Shown here: piece after piece, positions 23,978-33,153 of the stretch
Layout of the letters: each line of letters starts with the position of its first letter
Numbering within the stretch: the first letter of the stretch is position 1
Source of the DNA: Oscillospiraceae bacterium
GTDB lineage: Bacteria; Bacillota; Clostridia; Oscillospirales; Oscillospiraceae
NCBI GenBank assembly: GCA_017515345.1
Contig: JAFWFZ010000049.1
Coordinates: forward strand, 62,001-126,000
Direction of reading: 5' to 3'
Length of the DNA stretch: 64,000 nt
The notes under the pieces: model-generated
What the model saw: the letters and a program-made list of their open reading frames with translations, nothing else
Told to the model about the DNA's origin: nothing
The model's database searches: none
Program-made: the position numbers and the translations under genes

Positions 23978-25147
23978 ATGGTAAGCAGATGGTCAAGCCC
24001 CAATCCGGTCGTGTTCGGCTGCGGAACCTCTGCCAGAACGGGCGAGTTCCTGAAGGAGTTTGAGTGCAAAAAGGTAATCGTGATTTATGACAAAGGCGTT
24101 GAGGCTTCGGCAAAGAAGATCCTCGCCAGCATCGCGGCGGAAGGGATCGACTATGTCACCTTTGACGGGGTCCAGCCCGACGCGCCCGATGTGGTGGTCA
24201 ATGAAGCGGCCGCCCTCGCCAGGAGGGAGAATGTGGACGGCGTGGTCGCCATCGGCGGCGGCAGCGCAGTGGATACGGGCAAGGGCACTTGCGTTCTCCT
24301 GACGAACGATCCCCCCATCAACAAATACTTTGCCCGGCCCAGCGAGCCGCCCGCCTGCGATGTGACGCATCTGAAGCCGATCATCGTCATCCCCACCACC
24401 GCCGGCACCGGCACCGAGGTCACCCCGGGCGGCGCTATCGCGGATACGACGCTGAACACCAAAGAAAACGTGGTCTGCCCCACCTCCCTTGGCATCGTTG
24501 ACCCGGAGCTCACCCTGGGCCTGCCCAAGAGCAGCACCATCGCCACCGGGATAGACGCCATGTGCCATGCCATTGAGGCGTTCATCTCCAACGAGCCCAA
24601 CTGCTTCAGCGATCTTCTGGCGGAGACGGGCATCTCCCTCATCGCGCAGAATCTGCCCAAGGTCGTCAAGGACGGCAGTGACCTGAAGGCCCGCGAGAAC
24701 CAGATGCGCGCGGCCACCATGTGCGCCATGAGCATCCTGGGTCCCTACTGCAACATCGGCCACGACACGGGAGCCGTGCTGTGCATGGAATTCCCCATGG
24801 TCCACGGCATCTCCGTGAGCTGCTGCCTGCCGGAGATCATGCGCTTTGTCGCCCCCTCCACACCGGAGAAGGTGAGCCGCATCCTCCGGTGCCTGGGCGC
24901 TGAGGTGCCCGAGGGCATCGACGGCGAGGCCCTGGGCGATCTGGCCTATGACACGTTCAAGGCGTTCATGAAGAGCGTCGATTACCCCAACATGAAGCAG
25001 TTCATACCCTCCCGGGAAGCGCTGCTGGCTACCGTGCCCAAGATCATGGAGACCCAGACCTTCCACTTCTCCCCGAGGCACGTGGAGGAGTCCGACATCG
25101 TGACGCTGTTCAACCAGATGTGGGACCGCAACTGCGCCGAGGCATAA
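23978..25147 (+). CDS. Iron-containing alcohol dehydrogenase (first of two)
   Basis: 389 residues of the Fe-ADH superfamily. The NAD-binding motif is GGGSAVDTGKG, the substrate/phosphate loop is IPTTAGTGTEVTPGGA, and the four metal ligands are Asp/His in GIDAMCHAIEAF, His in IGHDTGA and His in MVHGISVS. It interconverts an alcohol and aldehyde, or a hydroxy and oxo acid, with NAD(P)H; the substrate is unknown. It is paralogous to the Fe-ADH at 38.5 kb in the same metabolic island. RBS AGAAAGGATG before the ATG. A GC-rich terminator follows. Confidence 0.9.
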   Translation: MVSRWSSPNPVVFGCGTSARTGEFLKEFECKKVIVIYDKGVEASAKKILASIAAEGIDYVTFDGVQPDAPDVVVNEAAALARRENVDGVVAIGGGSAVDTGKGTCVLLTNDPPINKYFARPSEPPACDVTHLKPIIVIPTTAGTGTEVTPGGAIADTTLNTKENVVCPTSLGIVDPELTLGLPKSSTIATGIDAMCHAIEAFISNEPNCFSDLLAETGISLIAQNLPKVVKDGSDLKARENQMRAATMCAMSILGPYCNIGHDTGAVLCMEFPMVHGISVSCCLPEIMRFVAPSTPEKVSRILRCLGAEVPEGIDGEALGDLAYDTFKAFMKSVDYPNMKQFIPSREALLATVPKIMETQTFHFSPRHVEESDIVTLFNQMWDRNCAEA

Positions 25148-25170
25148 GAGCGTAATACATATTATTAAAA

Positions 25171-25203
25171 AACACCCCCCGCGCCGACGGCGCGGGGGGT
25201 GTT
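25171..25203 (+). terminator. Rho-independent terminator after the first Fe-ADH
   Basis: A 15-bp stem AACACCCCCCGCGCC, a GAC loop and its complement, followed by TTTTTTT. Confidence 0.9.
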
Positions 25204-25211
25204 TTTTTGCT

Positions 25212-25240
25212 GTTCGAAGCCCGGCGAAGCGGGTTCGATC
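25212..25240. repeat. Copy of a dispersed palindromic repeat
   Basis: GTTCGAAGCCCGGCGAAGC followed by GGGTTCGATC, directly after the Fe-ADH terminator. Core identical to the 57.9-kb copy except one base. Confidence 0.55.
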
Positions 25241-25247
25241 TGAATGA

Positions 25248-26678
25248 TCACAGCGCCAGGAAATCCCGGCCCTCGGCCTTGGCATGGCCGATCAGGAACA
25301 GGAATACGGAGGCCGGGATGCAGAAGATATTATCCGGAAGGTCAGGCACCCGTCCGAACATGCCGTCCGCCTTGGTGATGACGAGGCAGAGCGCCGCGTC
25401 CCCGCTGCGGGCGAGGATGGCGTCCTTCCGGGAGAGACGCACGTCGGAGTCGTAGCGCACGTCCAGAAAAACCGGCTTTTCCCCGCCGAGGATCATGTCC
25501 AGGTTCTTGCCGCCGCTGCGGCCGCGCTGGTAGAAGATCTGCCGCTCCTCGTGGTCCGGGCCGGAGAAGCGCAGGTGCCGGTAGACGGCCGTCTCCACGA
25601 TCTTGTCCATGCTGCCCTCGCTGATGCGTACGTCGTTGAGCATGAGCAGGGAATTGTGGATGGCCGCGTCCGCCAGATAGATCTTGGGCTGCACCTTCTG
25701 CATCCGGTCCCCCGCGAACTCGTAGGGGAAGCACTGGTACAGGAGGCAGGCCTTCTCCAGGTACTGCACGTATTTTTCGATGGTGGGCCGCGTGACGCAG
25801 TCCACGTCCCGCATGACCGCCTCAAAGCTGATGACGGAGGGACACTCGAAGCTCAGGTAGAGGAAAATCTTCTCCAGCTCCACAGAAGAACGAACGTTAT
25901 AGCAGATGCTGATGTCCCGCAGCAGCGCATCGCCCACCACGGTCTTCTGTATCATGCGCTGGATCTTGATATCGTCGCTCTCACCCACCAGGTTCAGAAA
26001 GCCGCCGGTATAGAGGTAGCGCATGAACTGGCGGCGGAACCGGCCCGCCATTTGGGCGATGCTCCTGAGCCGGGAGGGATCTGCCTCCAGCAGCCCGCGG
26101 CAGTCGGGCAGCGGCTCGGAGACGATCTTCGCCGTCCCCGCGGCGATCTGGCAGTATTCGTAGAACGAAATGGGCGGCATATGGAGCAGGACAGCCTCCT
26201 TGGACACCGTCTCCGGGCGCACCGCCGCGGAGGCGATCACCGTGGCCTGGGGGTACTGACGGCAGAAGCGGTCGATGCTCTTCTCCCAGCCGGGGGAGAG
26301 CTGCACGTCGTCAAAAAAGCAGTAGGTGCGCGCCCCGCCGTCGGGACAGATGTTTTCGAAAAACGCGGAGTAGAACCGGTCGATGGGCAGGAACGAGAAA
26401 AACGGGTGGGCAAAGTTCATATAGACGATGTGCTTCGGGTCCGTTCCGTCACTGATGCACTGATGGATGAGCTGGTGGATCAGCGCGGTCTTGCCCGTCC
26501 TGTGGGGGCCGGCCATGTAGATCACGCGCTTTTCCCCCTCCCGCAGAAAGCGGAGCGCCTCCCGGAACACGGTGCGCTGGGCGGGCTTGAGGAACTGCTT
26601 CTGCACGCTGCGCGTCTGCCACCACTGGTTGTAGCCGGACAGAATGCGGATGATATTGCTCTGTGACGCGATAGACAT
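25248..26678 (-). CDS. AAA ATPase with DUF4143-type C-terminus
   Basis: 476 residues from ATG 26678, which has AAGGGTG upstream. The N-terminal ATPase has Walker A GPHRTGKTALI and Walker B CFFDDVQL, with sensor-like IASAAVR. A winged-helix region and a C-terminal PD-(D/E)XK-like domain with the DUF4143 pattern follow (KIYLADAAIHNSLL, VETAVYRHLRF, FYQRGRSGGKNLDMIL). This family is frequent in anaerobes and often described as a mobile or defence-like ATPase, but its function is not established. Monocistronic between catabolic genes. No link to the pathway is evident. Confidence 0.78.
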   Translation of the reverse strand: MSIASQSNIIRILSGYNQWWQTRSVQKQFLKPAQRTVFREALRFLREGEKRVIYMAGPHRTGKTALIHQLIHQCISDGTDPKHIVYMNFAHPFFSFLPIDRFYSAFFENICPDGGARTYCFFDDVQLSPGWEKSIDRFCRQYPQATVIASAAVRPETVSKEAVLLHMPPISFYEYCQIAAGTAKIVSEPLPDCRGLLEADPSRLRSIAQMAGRFRRQFMRYLYTGGFLNLVGESDDIKIQRMIQKTVVGDALLRDISICYNVRSSVELEKIFLYLSFECPSVISFEAVMRDVDCVTRPTIEKYVQYLEKACLLYQCFPYEFAGDRMQKVQPKIYLADAAIHNSLLMLNDVRISEGSMDKIVETAVYRHLRFSGPDHEERQIFYQRGRSGGKNLDMILGGEKPVFLDVRYDSDVRLSRKDAILARSGDAALCLVITKADGMFGRVPDLPDNIFCIPASVFLFLIGHAKAEGRDFLAL

Positions 26679-26989
26679 GAAAATCACCCTTTCGCTGCGC
26701 TTTATGGCATTTTATCACAGGCGGGAGCACCGCGCAAGTGACGCCGCGGGGGCGATTCGGGGAGAGCGGACGTTCGACATGCACAAAACAATTTTGCGCG
26801 TGATTCCGGCGGTTTTCGGCACGCGAATGCGATCGGGACGAGCGGACGTTGGAGGAAATCACAAAAACCGCGGCGTAATTTCATGTCAAGCCATGCAGAA
26901 AAAAGCCCGCGCATGAAGTAAAATGAAAGCCGATATTTCAGTTTTGATAACAAAAGAAAACAGCCCTATCATTAAAGGAGGACCCTGTT
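26679..26989. other. Intergenic region upstream of the aldehyde dehydrogenase pair
   Basis: Holds no convincing gene or consensus promoter. At 26709-26718 it contains ATTTTATCAC, identical to ten bases of one arm of the inverted repeat found between the PPOX and PucR genes (31305-31349). The ALDH ribosome site AAAGGAGG lies at its right end. Confidence 0.4.
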
Positions 26990-28432
26990 ATGGATCGTTT
27001 GAAAATGTACATCGGCGGCCGGTGGGTCGACGCCGAAGGCGGCAAGACCTTCACCGCCATCAGTCCCGTGGACCGGTCTGAGCTGGCGCTCGTGCCCAGC
27101 GCGAGCCCCGCGGATGTGGATAAGGCCGTGCGCGCAGCCGAAAAGGCGTTCCACATCTGGTTCCACAAGTCCCAGGACGAACGCAGCGAGGTGCTCTGCC
27201 GCATCGCGGACGCCATCCGCGCCCGGGCGCCGGAGATCGCGAAGCTGGAGGCGCTGGAGCACGGAACCCCCTATAAGGAGGCGCTGGGCGTCACCATGGG
27301 AGCCGCCGCCAAGTTCGAGAATACCGCGTGGCTGGCGAAGACTGTCATGGGCGATCAGCTCCCCGTGCCCGGCTCCAACACCATCTCCTATCTCCAGCGG
27401 GAGCCCGTGGGCGTGGTAGGCCTGATCGTGCCCTGGAACCTGCCCACCATCATGATTGCCGTCAAGCTGGCCCCGGCGCTGGCCATGGGCAATACCTGCG
27501 TGCTGAAGCCCCCCACGATCAACTCCATGATCGGCCTCAAGTTCGCGGAGATCATCTCCACGGTAGAGGGACTGCCCGAGGGCGCCGTCAACATCGTCAC
27601 CGGCTCCGGCAGCGTGGTGGGCAACGCCATCGCCACCCACCCCCTGGTGGATATGGTCGGGTTCACCGGCAGCAGCGAGACCGGCAAGTCCATACTGGCC
27701 GCAGCGGCCGGCACCGTGAAGAAGTGCGTTATGGAGCTGGGCGGCAACAACCCCGTTATCGTCATGCCCGGCGCTGACCTGGACGAGGCCATGAAGGTCC
27801 TGGGGCACCGCCAGTTCAACAACTGCGGCCAGCACTGCTCCGGTCTTGGCCGCTACTACGTCCATGAGGACATCCACGATGAGTTCGTGAAGCGCCTGGC
27901 GGAGGTGGCGGCCGCCCAGGTGGTGGGCGACCCCATGAATGAGGACACCACCATGGGCCCCGTTACCAGCGGCGAGCATCAGCGCAAGGTTGAGGGCTAT
28001 GTCACCAAGAGCCTGGAGGAGGGAGCCACCCTCTATTACCAGCAGAAGAAAACGGCGGAGCACGAGAAGGGCTTCTATGTGATGCCCACCATCCTTACCG
28101 ACTGCCGCCATGACATGACCGCCGCCCGGGAGGAGATCTTCGGGCCGGTGGCCGTCATCATCAAGTACAACGACGGCGACGACATCCGATTCCTGGCCAA
28201 CGACTCCCCCTACGGCCTGTGCGCCCACGTGTGGACGGGCGACGTGGCCAAGGGCATGGAGCTCATCGACGATCTCCATGTGGGGGCCGTGTTCGTCAAC
28301 TGCCAGATGCTGCAGGAGAACCAGCCCTGGGGCTCCGGCGTCAAGGAGAGCGGACTGGGCAAGGAGGGCGCCATCATGGGCCTTCTGGAGTTCACCGATC
28401 AGAAGCTGGTTTGTGTGAAATACAGGAAATAG
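26990..28432 (+). CDS. Aldehyde dehydrogenase (first of tandem pair)
   Basis: 480 residues, NAD(P)-dependent ALDH superfamily. It has the cofactor/oxyanion segment VPWNLPTIM, the GFTGSSETGK nucleotide loop, the general-base Glu in MELGGNNP, the catalytic Cys283 in CGQHCSG and the FGPVAVI motif near the end. It oxidises an aldehyde to the acid. The residues around Cys (NNCGQHC) are unlike those of well-known subfamilies, so substrate is not assignable. It lies 15 bases before a second ALDH, sharing an operon. Strong ribosome site AAAGGAGG. Confidence 0.92.
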   Translation: MDRLKMYIGGRWVDAEGGKTFTAISPVDRSELALVPSASPADVDKAVRAAEKAFHIWFHKSQDERSEVLCRIADAIRARAPEIAKLEALEHGTPYKEALGVTMGAAAKFENTAWLAKTVMGDQLPVPGSNTISYLQREPVGVVGLIVPWNLPTIMIAVKLAPALAMGNTCVLKPPTINSMIGLKFAEIISTVEGLPEGAVNIVTGSGSVVGNAIATHPLVDMVGFTGSSETGKSILAAAAGTVKKCVMELGGNNPVIVMPGADLDEAMKVLGHRQFNNCGQHCSGLGRYYVHEDIHDEFVKRLAEVAAAQVVGDPMNEDTTMGPVTSGEHQRKVEGYVTKSLEEGATLYYQQKKTAEHEKGFYVMPTILTDCRHDMTAAREEIFGPVAVIIKYNDGDDIRFLANDSPYGLCAHVWTGDVAKGMELIDDLHVGAVFVNCQMLQENQPWGSGVKESGLGKEGAIMGLLEFTDQKLVCVKYRK

Positions 28433-28447
28433 AATGAGAGGAATAGT

Positions 28448-29929
28448 ATGAGCGGGTTCAGGATGTATATCGACGGCAAATTCGTTGACGCGGTCCACGG
28501 CAAAACCATGGACGTGATAAATCCCGCCAACGGCAAGCTCGTCGCCACCATCCCCTGTGCCGACGAGGCAGACGTGGATCTGGCGGTGGAAGCCGCCCTG
28601 AAGGCATTCCCCGGCTGGCGCGCCACCTATGTGGGCGATCGGGTTGATCTTATCATGAAGCTGGCAGCCAAGATGCGTGAGCACGCCGATGAGCTGGCCG
28701 TGCTGGAGACCAGCCAGTACGGCGGCCCCATCAGCAAGACCCGCGCCTTTGACGTGAACGCCGCCCCCGGCAATCTGGAGTATGTCGCCGGTATCGCCCG
28801 CGGCCTTACCGGCCACACCATCAGCGCCAATCCCCATGCCAGGGTCATGACCATCCGTGAGCCGCTGGGCGTCATCGGCTGCATCACCCCCTGGAACTTC
28901 CCCATGACCACCGCCACCTCCAAGCTGGCTCCTGCCCTGGCCACCGGCAATACCGTGGTGCTGAAGCCGGCGTCCTGCGCGCCCCTCACCGTGATGAAGA
29001 TCGGTGAATACGCCAGGGAGGTCGGTTTCCCGGACGGCGTCATCAACATCGTCACCGGCCCCGGCGGCACCGTGGGCGAGGCTATCGTGAAGCATCCCGG
29101 CATCGACAAGATCAACTTTACCGGCGATTCCAAGGTGGGCAAGCGGATCATGGAGCTGGCCAGCCAGTATGTGAAGCCTGTGGCATCCGAGCTGGGCGGC
29201 AAGAACGCCTTTGTGGTCATGGACGACTGCGCCGTCGACGGTGCGGTGGAGGCGGGCGTGTACGGCGCGTTCTTCAACTCCGGCCAGAACTGCGGTTCCC
29301 CCAGCCGTTTCTACGTGCAGGAAGGGATCTACGACGAGTTCGTGGAGAAATTCATCGCCAAGGCCAAAACGATCACCATGGGCGATACGATGGATCCTGC
29401 CACCATGATGGGGCCCCTGGCCTATCCCGCCTGCCGCGACAACGCGGAGAAGTTCGTGGCCCAGGCAGTTGAGGACGGCTGCAAGCTCCTGCTGGGCGGC
29501 GAGCGCCCCAACACCCCGGACACCAGGGACGGCTGCTTTGTGGCGCCCACCGTGCTGGAGGTCTATGACAACAGGATCCCCTTCATGCAGGAGGAGATCT
29601 TCGCCCCCGTGGTGGGCATCTACAAGTTCAGAACCTTCGATGAGGCTGTGGAACTGGTGAACGACAGCCGCTACGGTCTGTGCGCCTCTGTGTGGACTAT
29701 GGACTACCGCAAGGGTATGCTGTTCATCGACAGGCTGAAGGTGGGCACCTCCTGGATCAACCAGCACCTGGAGATCGTCACAGAAACGCCCTGGGGCGGC
29801 CGCAAGGAGTCCGGCTGGACCAAGGAGAACTCCCTGCTGGTGCTGGATGAGTATACCTGGCACAAGCATATCTGGATCAACATGGACGAAGAGCCCCATA
29901 CCTTCTGGGAAAACTACCTCAAAGCGTAG
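28448..29929 (+). CDS. Aldehyde dehydrogenase (second of tandem pair)
   Basis: 493 residues, clear paralogue of the preceding gene. Motifs: TPWNFPMTT, NFTGDSKVGK, general-base Glu in SELGGKNAF, catalytic Cys282 in FFNSGQNCGS, and EEIFAPVVG. The divergence around the catalytic Cys and substrate loops suggests two different aldehydes or a hetero-oligomer (inference). Terminated by a hairpin 15 bases after the stop. Confidence 0.92.
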   Translation: MSGFRMYIDGKFVDAVHGKTMDVINPANGKLVATIPCADEADVDLAVEAALKAFPGWRATYVGDRVDLIMKLAAKMREHADELAVLETSQYGGPISKTRAFDVNAAPGNLEYVAGIARGLTGHTISANPHARVMTIREPLGVIGCITPWNFPMTTATSKLAPALATGNTVVLKPASCAPLTVMKIGEYAREVGFPDGVINIVTGPGGTVGEAIVKHPGIDKINFTGDSKVGKRIMELASQYVKPVASELGGKNAFVVMDDCAVDGAVEAGVYGAFFNSGQNCGSPSRFYVQEGIYDEFVEKFIAKAKTITMGDTMDPATMMGPLAYPACRDNAEKFVAQAVEDGCKLLLGGERPNTPDTRDGCFVAPTVLEVYDNRIPFMQEEIFAPVVGIYKFRTFDEAVELVNDSRYGLCASVWTMDYRKGMLFIDRLKVGTSWINQHLEIVTETPWGGRKESGWTKENSLLVLDEYTWHKHIWINMDEEPHTFWENYLKA

Positions 29930-29943
29930 ATCCGGACAGACAA

Positions 29944-29975
29944 AAACGCCGCTGCGGTTTTGCGCAGCGGCGTTT
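29944..29975. terminator. Bidirectional terminator between ALDH and aminotransferase
   Basis: A 13-bp stem AAACGCCGCTGCG with GTTTTG loop lies between the convergent ALDH and aminotransferase genes. It is flanked by A and T runs, so it can serve both. Confidence 0.82.
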
Positions 29976-29989
29976 CGGTTATTCAGCGG

Positions 29990-30829
29990 TCAGTCGGTGG
30001 CTCTGTAGAATTCCTCCAAAAGGTACGATCTCAGCCGTTCATAAAGGGCGGGAGCGCCGCCGCCCACCGGCTTCCCGTCGATCTCACAGGCCCGGAGGCA
30101 AAGGTTGCTGGAGCTGGTGACCAGCACCTCGTCCGCAGCGAAGAGTTCCTCCAGCAGGAAGGGCTCTTCCCGGTAAGGCACTTCCAGCGCGCTGCAGGCG
30201 CGGAGCAGGTGTGCCCTGGCGATCCCCGGCAGGATCAGCTCATCTGTGGGAGCGGTGCGCAGGACGCCGTCCTTCAGGATGTGCACATTGCTGTGGGCGC
30301 ACTCCGTGACCCGGCCGCCGGGACGGTAGAACACCGCCTCCGAGCAGCCCGCGGCCTCCGCCCGCTGGGCGGCCATCACCGAGGGGATCAGATTCAGGGT
30401 CTTGATGTTGCAGTGGAAAAATCGGGTGTCCTCCGCGGTGATCAGCCGAATGGGCTTCCGCCCGTCGGCGATGGAGGCGGGGGTGAGCGTGATCCACAGA
30501 TTGCCGGGCCCCTCCGTAAAGGCGTGCTTTCTCACGCCGGTGCCCCGGGTGACCTGGTAGTACACGAACAGATCGCCCGAGTCCATCTTCCGCACCAGAC
30601 CGTTCAGCGTCGCCTTCAGCTCGTCCTTCGTGACGGGCATCCGGATCTGCAGGGCATCCGCGCTTCGGAAAAACCGGTCCACGTGCTCATCCAGGGCGAA
30701 GATATGATAATTCCGGCAGGGCCCCGCGTCATAAACGCCGTCCCCAAACCAGGAAACGCGGTCGTTCATGGGAACGGTCATCTCCTCCAGGGGACCGAAG
30801 CGGCCATTGTAGTAGCCGAGCTTTTCCAT
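29990..30829 (-). CDS. Class IV PLP aminotransferase (D-amino-acid transaminase-like)
   Basis: 279 residues, fold-type IV. Motifs: MNDRVSWFGDGVYD at the N-terminus, PLP lysine Lys143 in FFHCNIKTLNLIPS, the acidic partner in GRVTECAHSNVHIL, and LPGIARAHLL. The NIK-x-LNL pattern is closer to D-alanine aminotransferase than to branched-chain aminotransferases or aminodeoxychorismate lyase, but specificity is not certain. It lies 7 bases downstream of the PPOX-like gene as a two-gene operon, divergent from the PucR regulator. It could supply or remove an oxo/amino acid in the island. Confidence 0.85.
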   Translation of the reverse strand: MEKLGYYNGRFGPLEEMTVPMNDRVSWFGDGVYDAGPCRNYHIFALDEHVDRFFRSADALQIRMPVTKDELKATLNGLVRKMDSGDLFVYYQVTRGTGVRKHAFTEGPGNLWITLTPASIADGRKPIRLITAEDTRFFHCNIKTLNLIPSVMAAQRAEAAGCSEAVFYRPGGRVTECAHSNVHILKDGVLRTAPTDELILPGIARAHLLRACSALEVPYREEPFLLEELFAADEVLVTSSSNLCLRACEIDGKPVGGGAPALYERLRSYLLEEFYRATD

Positions 30830-30836
30830 GTACCGC

Positions 30837-31241
30837 TTACGCCTGGAAGGGGATGCAGGTGCCGTCCATCCTGTTCAGGTCGGCGTCCACGTCCTCCAGA
30901 TAGAAGGGAGCGAAGCGCAGCCCGCTCTCCGGGGTGTACTTTTTGCGCAGAAACTCGTTGCCGGCAAAGATCTCGGCCATGGTCTCCTCCGAATCGTCGA
31001 ACACGGCGCGTCCGCGGATGCGCACCCATTCCCGGTCGGCGCTGCAGGCGCAGATCTCCACGTTGGGATTGGCGCGGATCTGCCGGCAGCAGCGCTTTTC
31101 ATCGCCCATGCCGAAATACAGCCGGCCGTTTTTCAGCACGGCGCAGAACCCCATTGGCCGGACCCTTGCCGCGTCCCCGTCCACACTGGCGAGGAAATAC
31201 CAGCCGCATTTCTTCAGAAAATCGAGAAGCTCTTTATTCAT
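30837..31241 (-). CDS. Pyridoxamine-5'-phosphate-oxidase-fold flavoprotein
   Basis: 134 residues from ATG 31241, which has AAAGGAACA upstream. Split-barrel flavin-binding fold: YFLASVDGDAARVRPMGF, NGRLYFGMGDEKRCCRQI, NPNVEICACSADREWVRI, and a C-terminal DLNRMDGTCIPF. The family includes small FMN- or heme-binding proteins and many of unknown role. True PNPOx activity is unlikely because the enzyme's substrate loops are absent. In an operon with the PLP aminotransferase. Confidence 0.8.
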   Translation of the reverse strand: MNKELLDFLKKCGWYFLASVDGDAARVRPMGFCAVLKNGRLYFGMGDEKRCCRQIRANPNVEICACSADREWVRIRGRAVFDDSEETMAEIFAGNEFLRKKYTPESGLRFAPFYLEDVDADLNRMDGTCIPFQA

Positions 31242-31304
31242 GATGATTGTTCCTTTCCTGTTTGATTTCACCCTCCCCGCGGGGCTTGCGCAGCCGTGGG
31301 AACC

Positions 31305-31349
31305 GTGATAAAATCCCTTTGTAACTTCCTACGATACGGATTTTATCAC
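31305..31349. promoter_or_regulatory. Candidate operator: perfect 12-bp inverted repeat
   Basis: GTGATAAAATCC at 31305-31316 is repeated exactly inverted as GGATTTTATCAC at 31338-31349 with a 21-base gap. It lies in the divergent region between the PPOX-aminotransferase operon and the pucR-type gene. Centre-to-centre spacing is 33 bases, about three helical turns, which suits a dimeric or tetrameric regulator. It is probably the site of the adjacent PucR protein (inference). Confidence 0.5.
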
Positions 31350-31480
31350 ATAAGCGTCCAAAGCGCAATCATCCGGTGAAAGTTCGCGGATTCGGTCCGC
31401 GGCCCAATCCCGCGAGGTTTCCGGCGAGGAACGGATGTGGTAGGATCCTACAACATAAGCGCACGAGAGGAGGATCAGCC

Positions 31481-33031
31481 ATGGTCCTATGCATGGATAC
31501 GGTCAACCGCTGCCTGGAGGAGTATAAGCCGACCTACTGCCTGGAGGGGGTGCCGGAGCTGGCGTTCCGGGCGATCGTCCCCTATCGGGAGGCGTCCTCC
31601 TATGACGCGGGGACTCTATACGTGGGGAAGGCGAGCCGTCTGCCGTATCCGCTGCCCCGGAATTTCGTGGGCATCGGCTGCGCGCTGCCGCCCAGGGGCT
31701 GGACCCCGCCGGACAACATCAATTTGACGATCCTGCCGGAGAGCGCCGACTTTTCCCATGTTCTCATGTCGCTTCTGAGCCGGTTCCTGAACGACGATAC
31801 CCATAAGGTGGCCGCCTTCTCCGCCGAGGTGCTGGAAAAGCTGTCCGGGGCGGGGGATGTGCGCGCCCTGACCGAGGTGGCCTATCGGTATCTGGAGAAC
31901 CCCATCGTCATCTCCGATAAAAACTGGCGCACGATGGTCCTCTACCCGGAGCTGGACATTCCGGAGGACGTGGACTGGATGCAGTTCAAAAACGACGGGA
32001 TGCTCTCCATCGAGGTGGTCACCCGGAACATGCACGCAAATCTGGCCGGCGCGATCTCCGAATCATCGCGCCCCTTCCGCTGGACAGACGACCGCATGGC
32101 GTATCCCCGCCTGTTCTGCAACGTGACGGTGGGCAGGCACGCCGCCGCAACGCTCTCGGTGCTGGAGTACAACCGGCCCTTCACCGATCAGGATCACACT
32201 GTGCTGGCGCTGCTGGCCGACGCGGTCTCGGCGGAGCTGCAAAAGAGCGAGAAGCTGGGCTTCCCAAGGGGCCTGGATTACGAAAACTTTCTCTCGGACA
32301 TGCTGGAGGGGAAGGTGGGCGCGCCTGCCGTGATGCAGGACAGGATCAAAACGCTGAATATCGACCTGAAACGGTATCTCTGTCTTTTTGTCATCGACGT
32401 GCGCAGCTTCGACAGGGGCAATTTCTCCACCAGCTTCTTCCGCGACTATGTGGAGCGGACGGTCAGCCACTGCAAGGCGCTGGTCTTCAAGGGGTTCATC
32501 GTGTTTTTCAAGAGCTTCAGCAAACCGGAGGCGGCGAGGGACGTGGCCGAGATCCCCGAACTCAGGGATTTCCTCTCCGAGCGGAAGGCGAAGTGCGGCG
32601 TCAGCCGCTGCTTTGAGAATATCACGGAGCTGAGCAGCGCCTTCCACCAGGGGGTGGAGGCCGTCTCGATCGGGGCCGCCATGTACCCGGAGGCGCCCTT
32701 CTGCTTCTACGAGGACCTGGTGCTGTACCACATCGCCAAAATCTGTTCCGAGCAGGACGACCTCATCCGCCTGTGCAGTCCCAAGCTGCTGGAGCTCATC
32801 GAATACGACCGGCAGCACAACACGGCGTTCACCAAGAGCCTCTACGCCTGGTTTGCCAGCGCCCGCAACATCACCCGCACCGCTGAGGCGCTCAGCCTCC
32901 ACCGGAACTCTGCCATCTATCACCTGAAAAAGATCGAGGAGATCCTGGGCATCAGCCTCACCGGCGCGGACAACCTCCTCTATCTTGAGCTGAGCTGCCG
33001 ATTCCTGGAATACAACGACCGGATCAGGTAA
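31481..33031 (+). CDS. PucR/CdaR-family transcriptional regulator
   Basis: 516 residues from ATG 31481 with GAGAGGAGG upstream. The N-terminal region has no recognised enzyme motif. A GAF-like middle (DKNWRTMVLYPELDIPEDV; LSVLEYNRPFTDQDHTVLALLAD) precedes the C-terminal PucR helix-turn-helix (NITRTAEALSLHRNSAIYHL). PucR/CdaR activators respond to catabolic substrates such as purines, glycerate or amino acids. Located between the ALDH/aminotransferase block and the glycyl radical enzyme block, it is the obvious candidate to control both. A 12-bp palindrome GTAGGATCCTAC at 31440-31451, just before the ribosome site, may be an autoregulatory element. Confidence 0.85.
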   Translation: MVLCMDTVNRCLEEYKPTYCLEGVPELAFRAIVPYREASSYDAGTLYVGKASRLPYPLPRNFVGIGCALPPRGWTPPDNINLTILPESADFSHVLMSLLSRFLNDDTHKVAAFSAEVLEKLSGAGDVRALTEVAYRYLENPIVISDKNWRTMVLYPELDIPEDVDWMQFKNDGMLSIEVVTRNMHANLAGAISESSRPFRWTDDRMAYPRLFCNVTVGRHAAATLSVLEYNRPFTDQDHTVLALLADAVSAELQKSEKLGFPRGLDYENFLSDMLEGKVGAPAVMQDRIKTLNIDLKRYLCLFVIDVRSFDRGNFSTSFFRDYVERTVSHCKALVFKGFIVFFKSFSKPEAARDVAEIPELRDFLSERKAKCGVSRCFENITELSSAFHQGVEAVSIGAAMYPEAPFCFYEDLVLYHIAKICSEQDDLIRLCSPKLLELIEYDRQHNTAFTKSLYAWFASARNITRTAEALSLHRNSAIYHLKKIEEILGISLTGADNLLYLELSCRFLEYNDRIR

Positions 33032-33120
33032 AATATCCGATCGAACCCGCGCGTCGGCGCAGTTCCCAAAGGGACTGTGCGATGTTTGTTTTTCCTCTTT
33101 GAGCTTATCCGCGAAAAAAA

Positions 33121-33143
33121 GCGCCTTCGGAAACCGAAGGCGC
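33121..33143. terminator. Bidirectional terminator between pucR-type gene and GlmL
   Basis: A 10-bp stem GCGCCTTCGG, an AAA loop and its complement. It is flanked by A7 on the left and TTTT on the right, serving both convergent genes. Confidence 0.88.
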
Positions 33144-33153
33144 TTTTGCCGTA

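Noticed and set aside
26972..29899. 975-residue open frame antisense to the aldehyde dehydrogenases
   Set aside because: High-GC shadow of the two ALDH genes. The translation is rich in His, Gly, Asp and Leu without motifs, and the sense strand has full ALDH families with ribosome sites.
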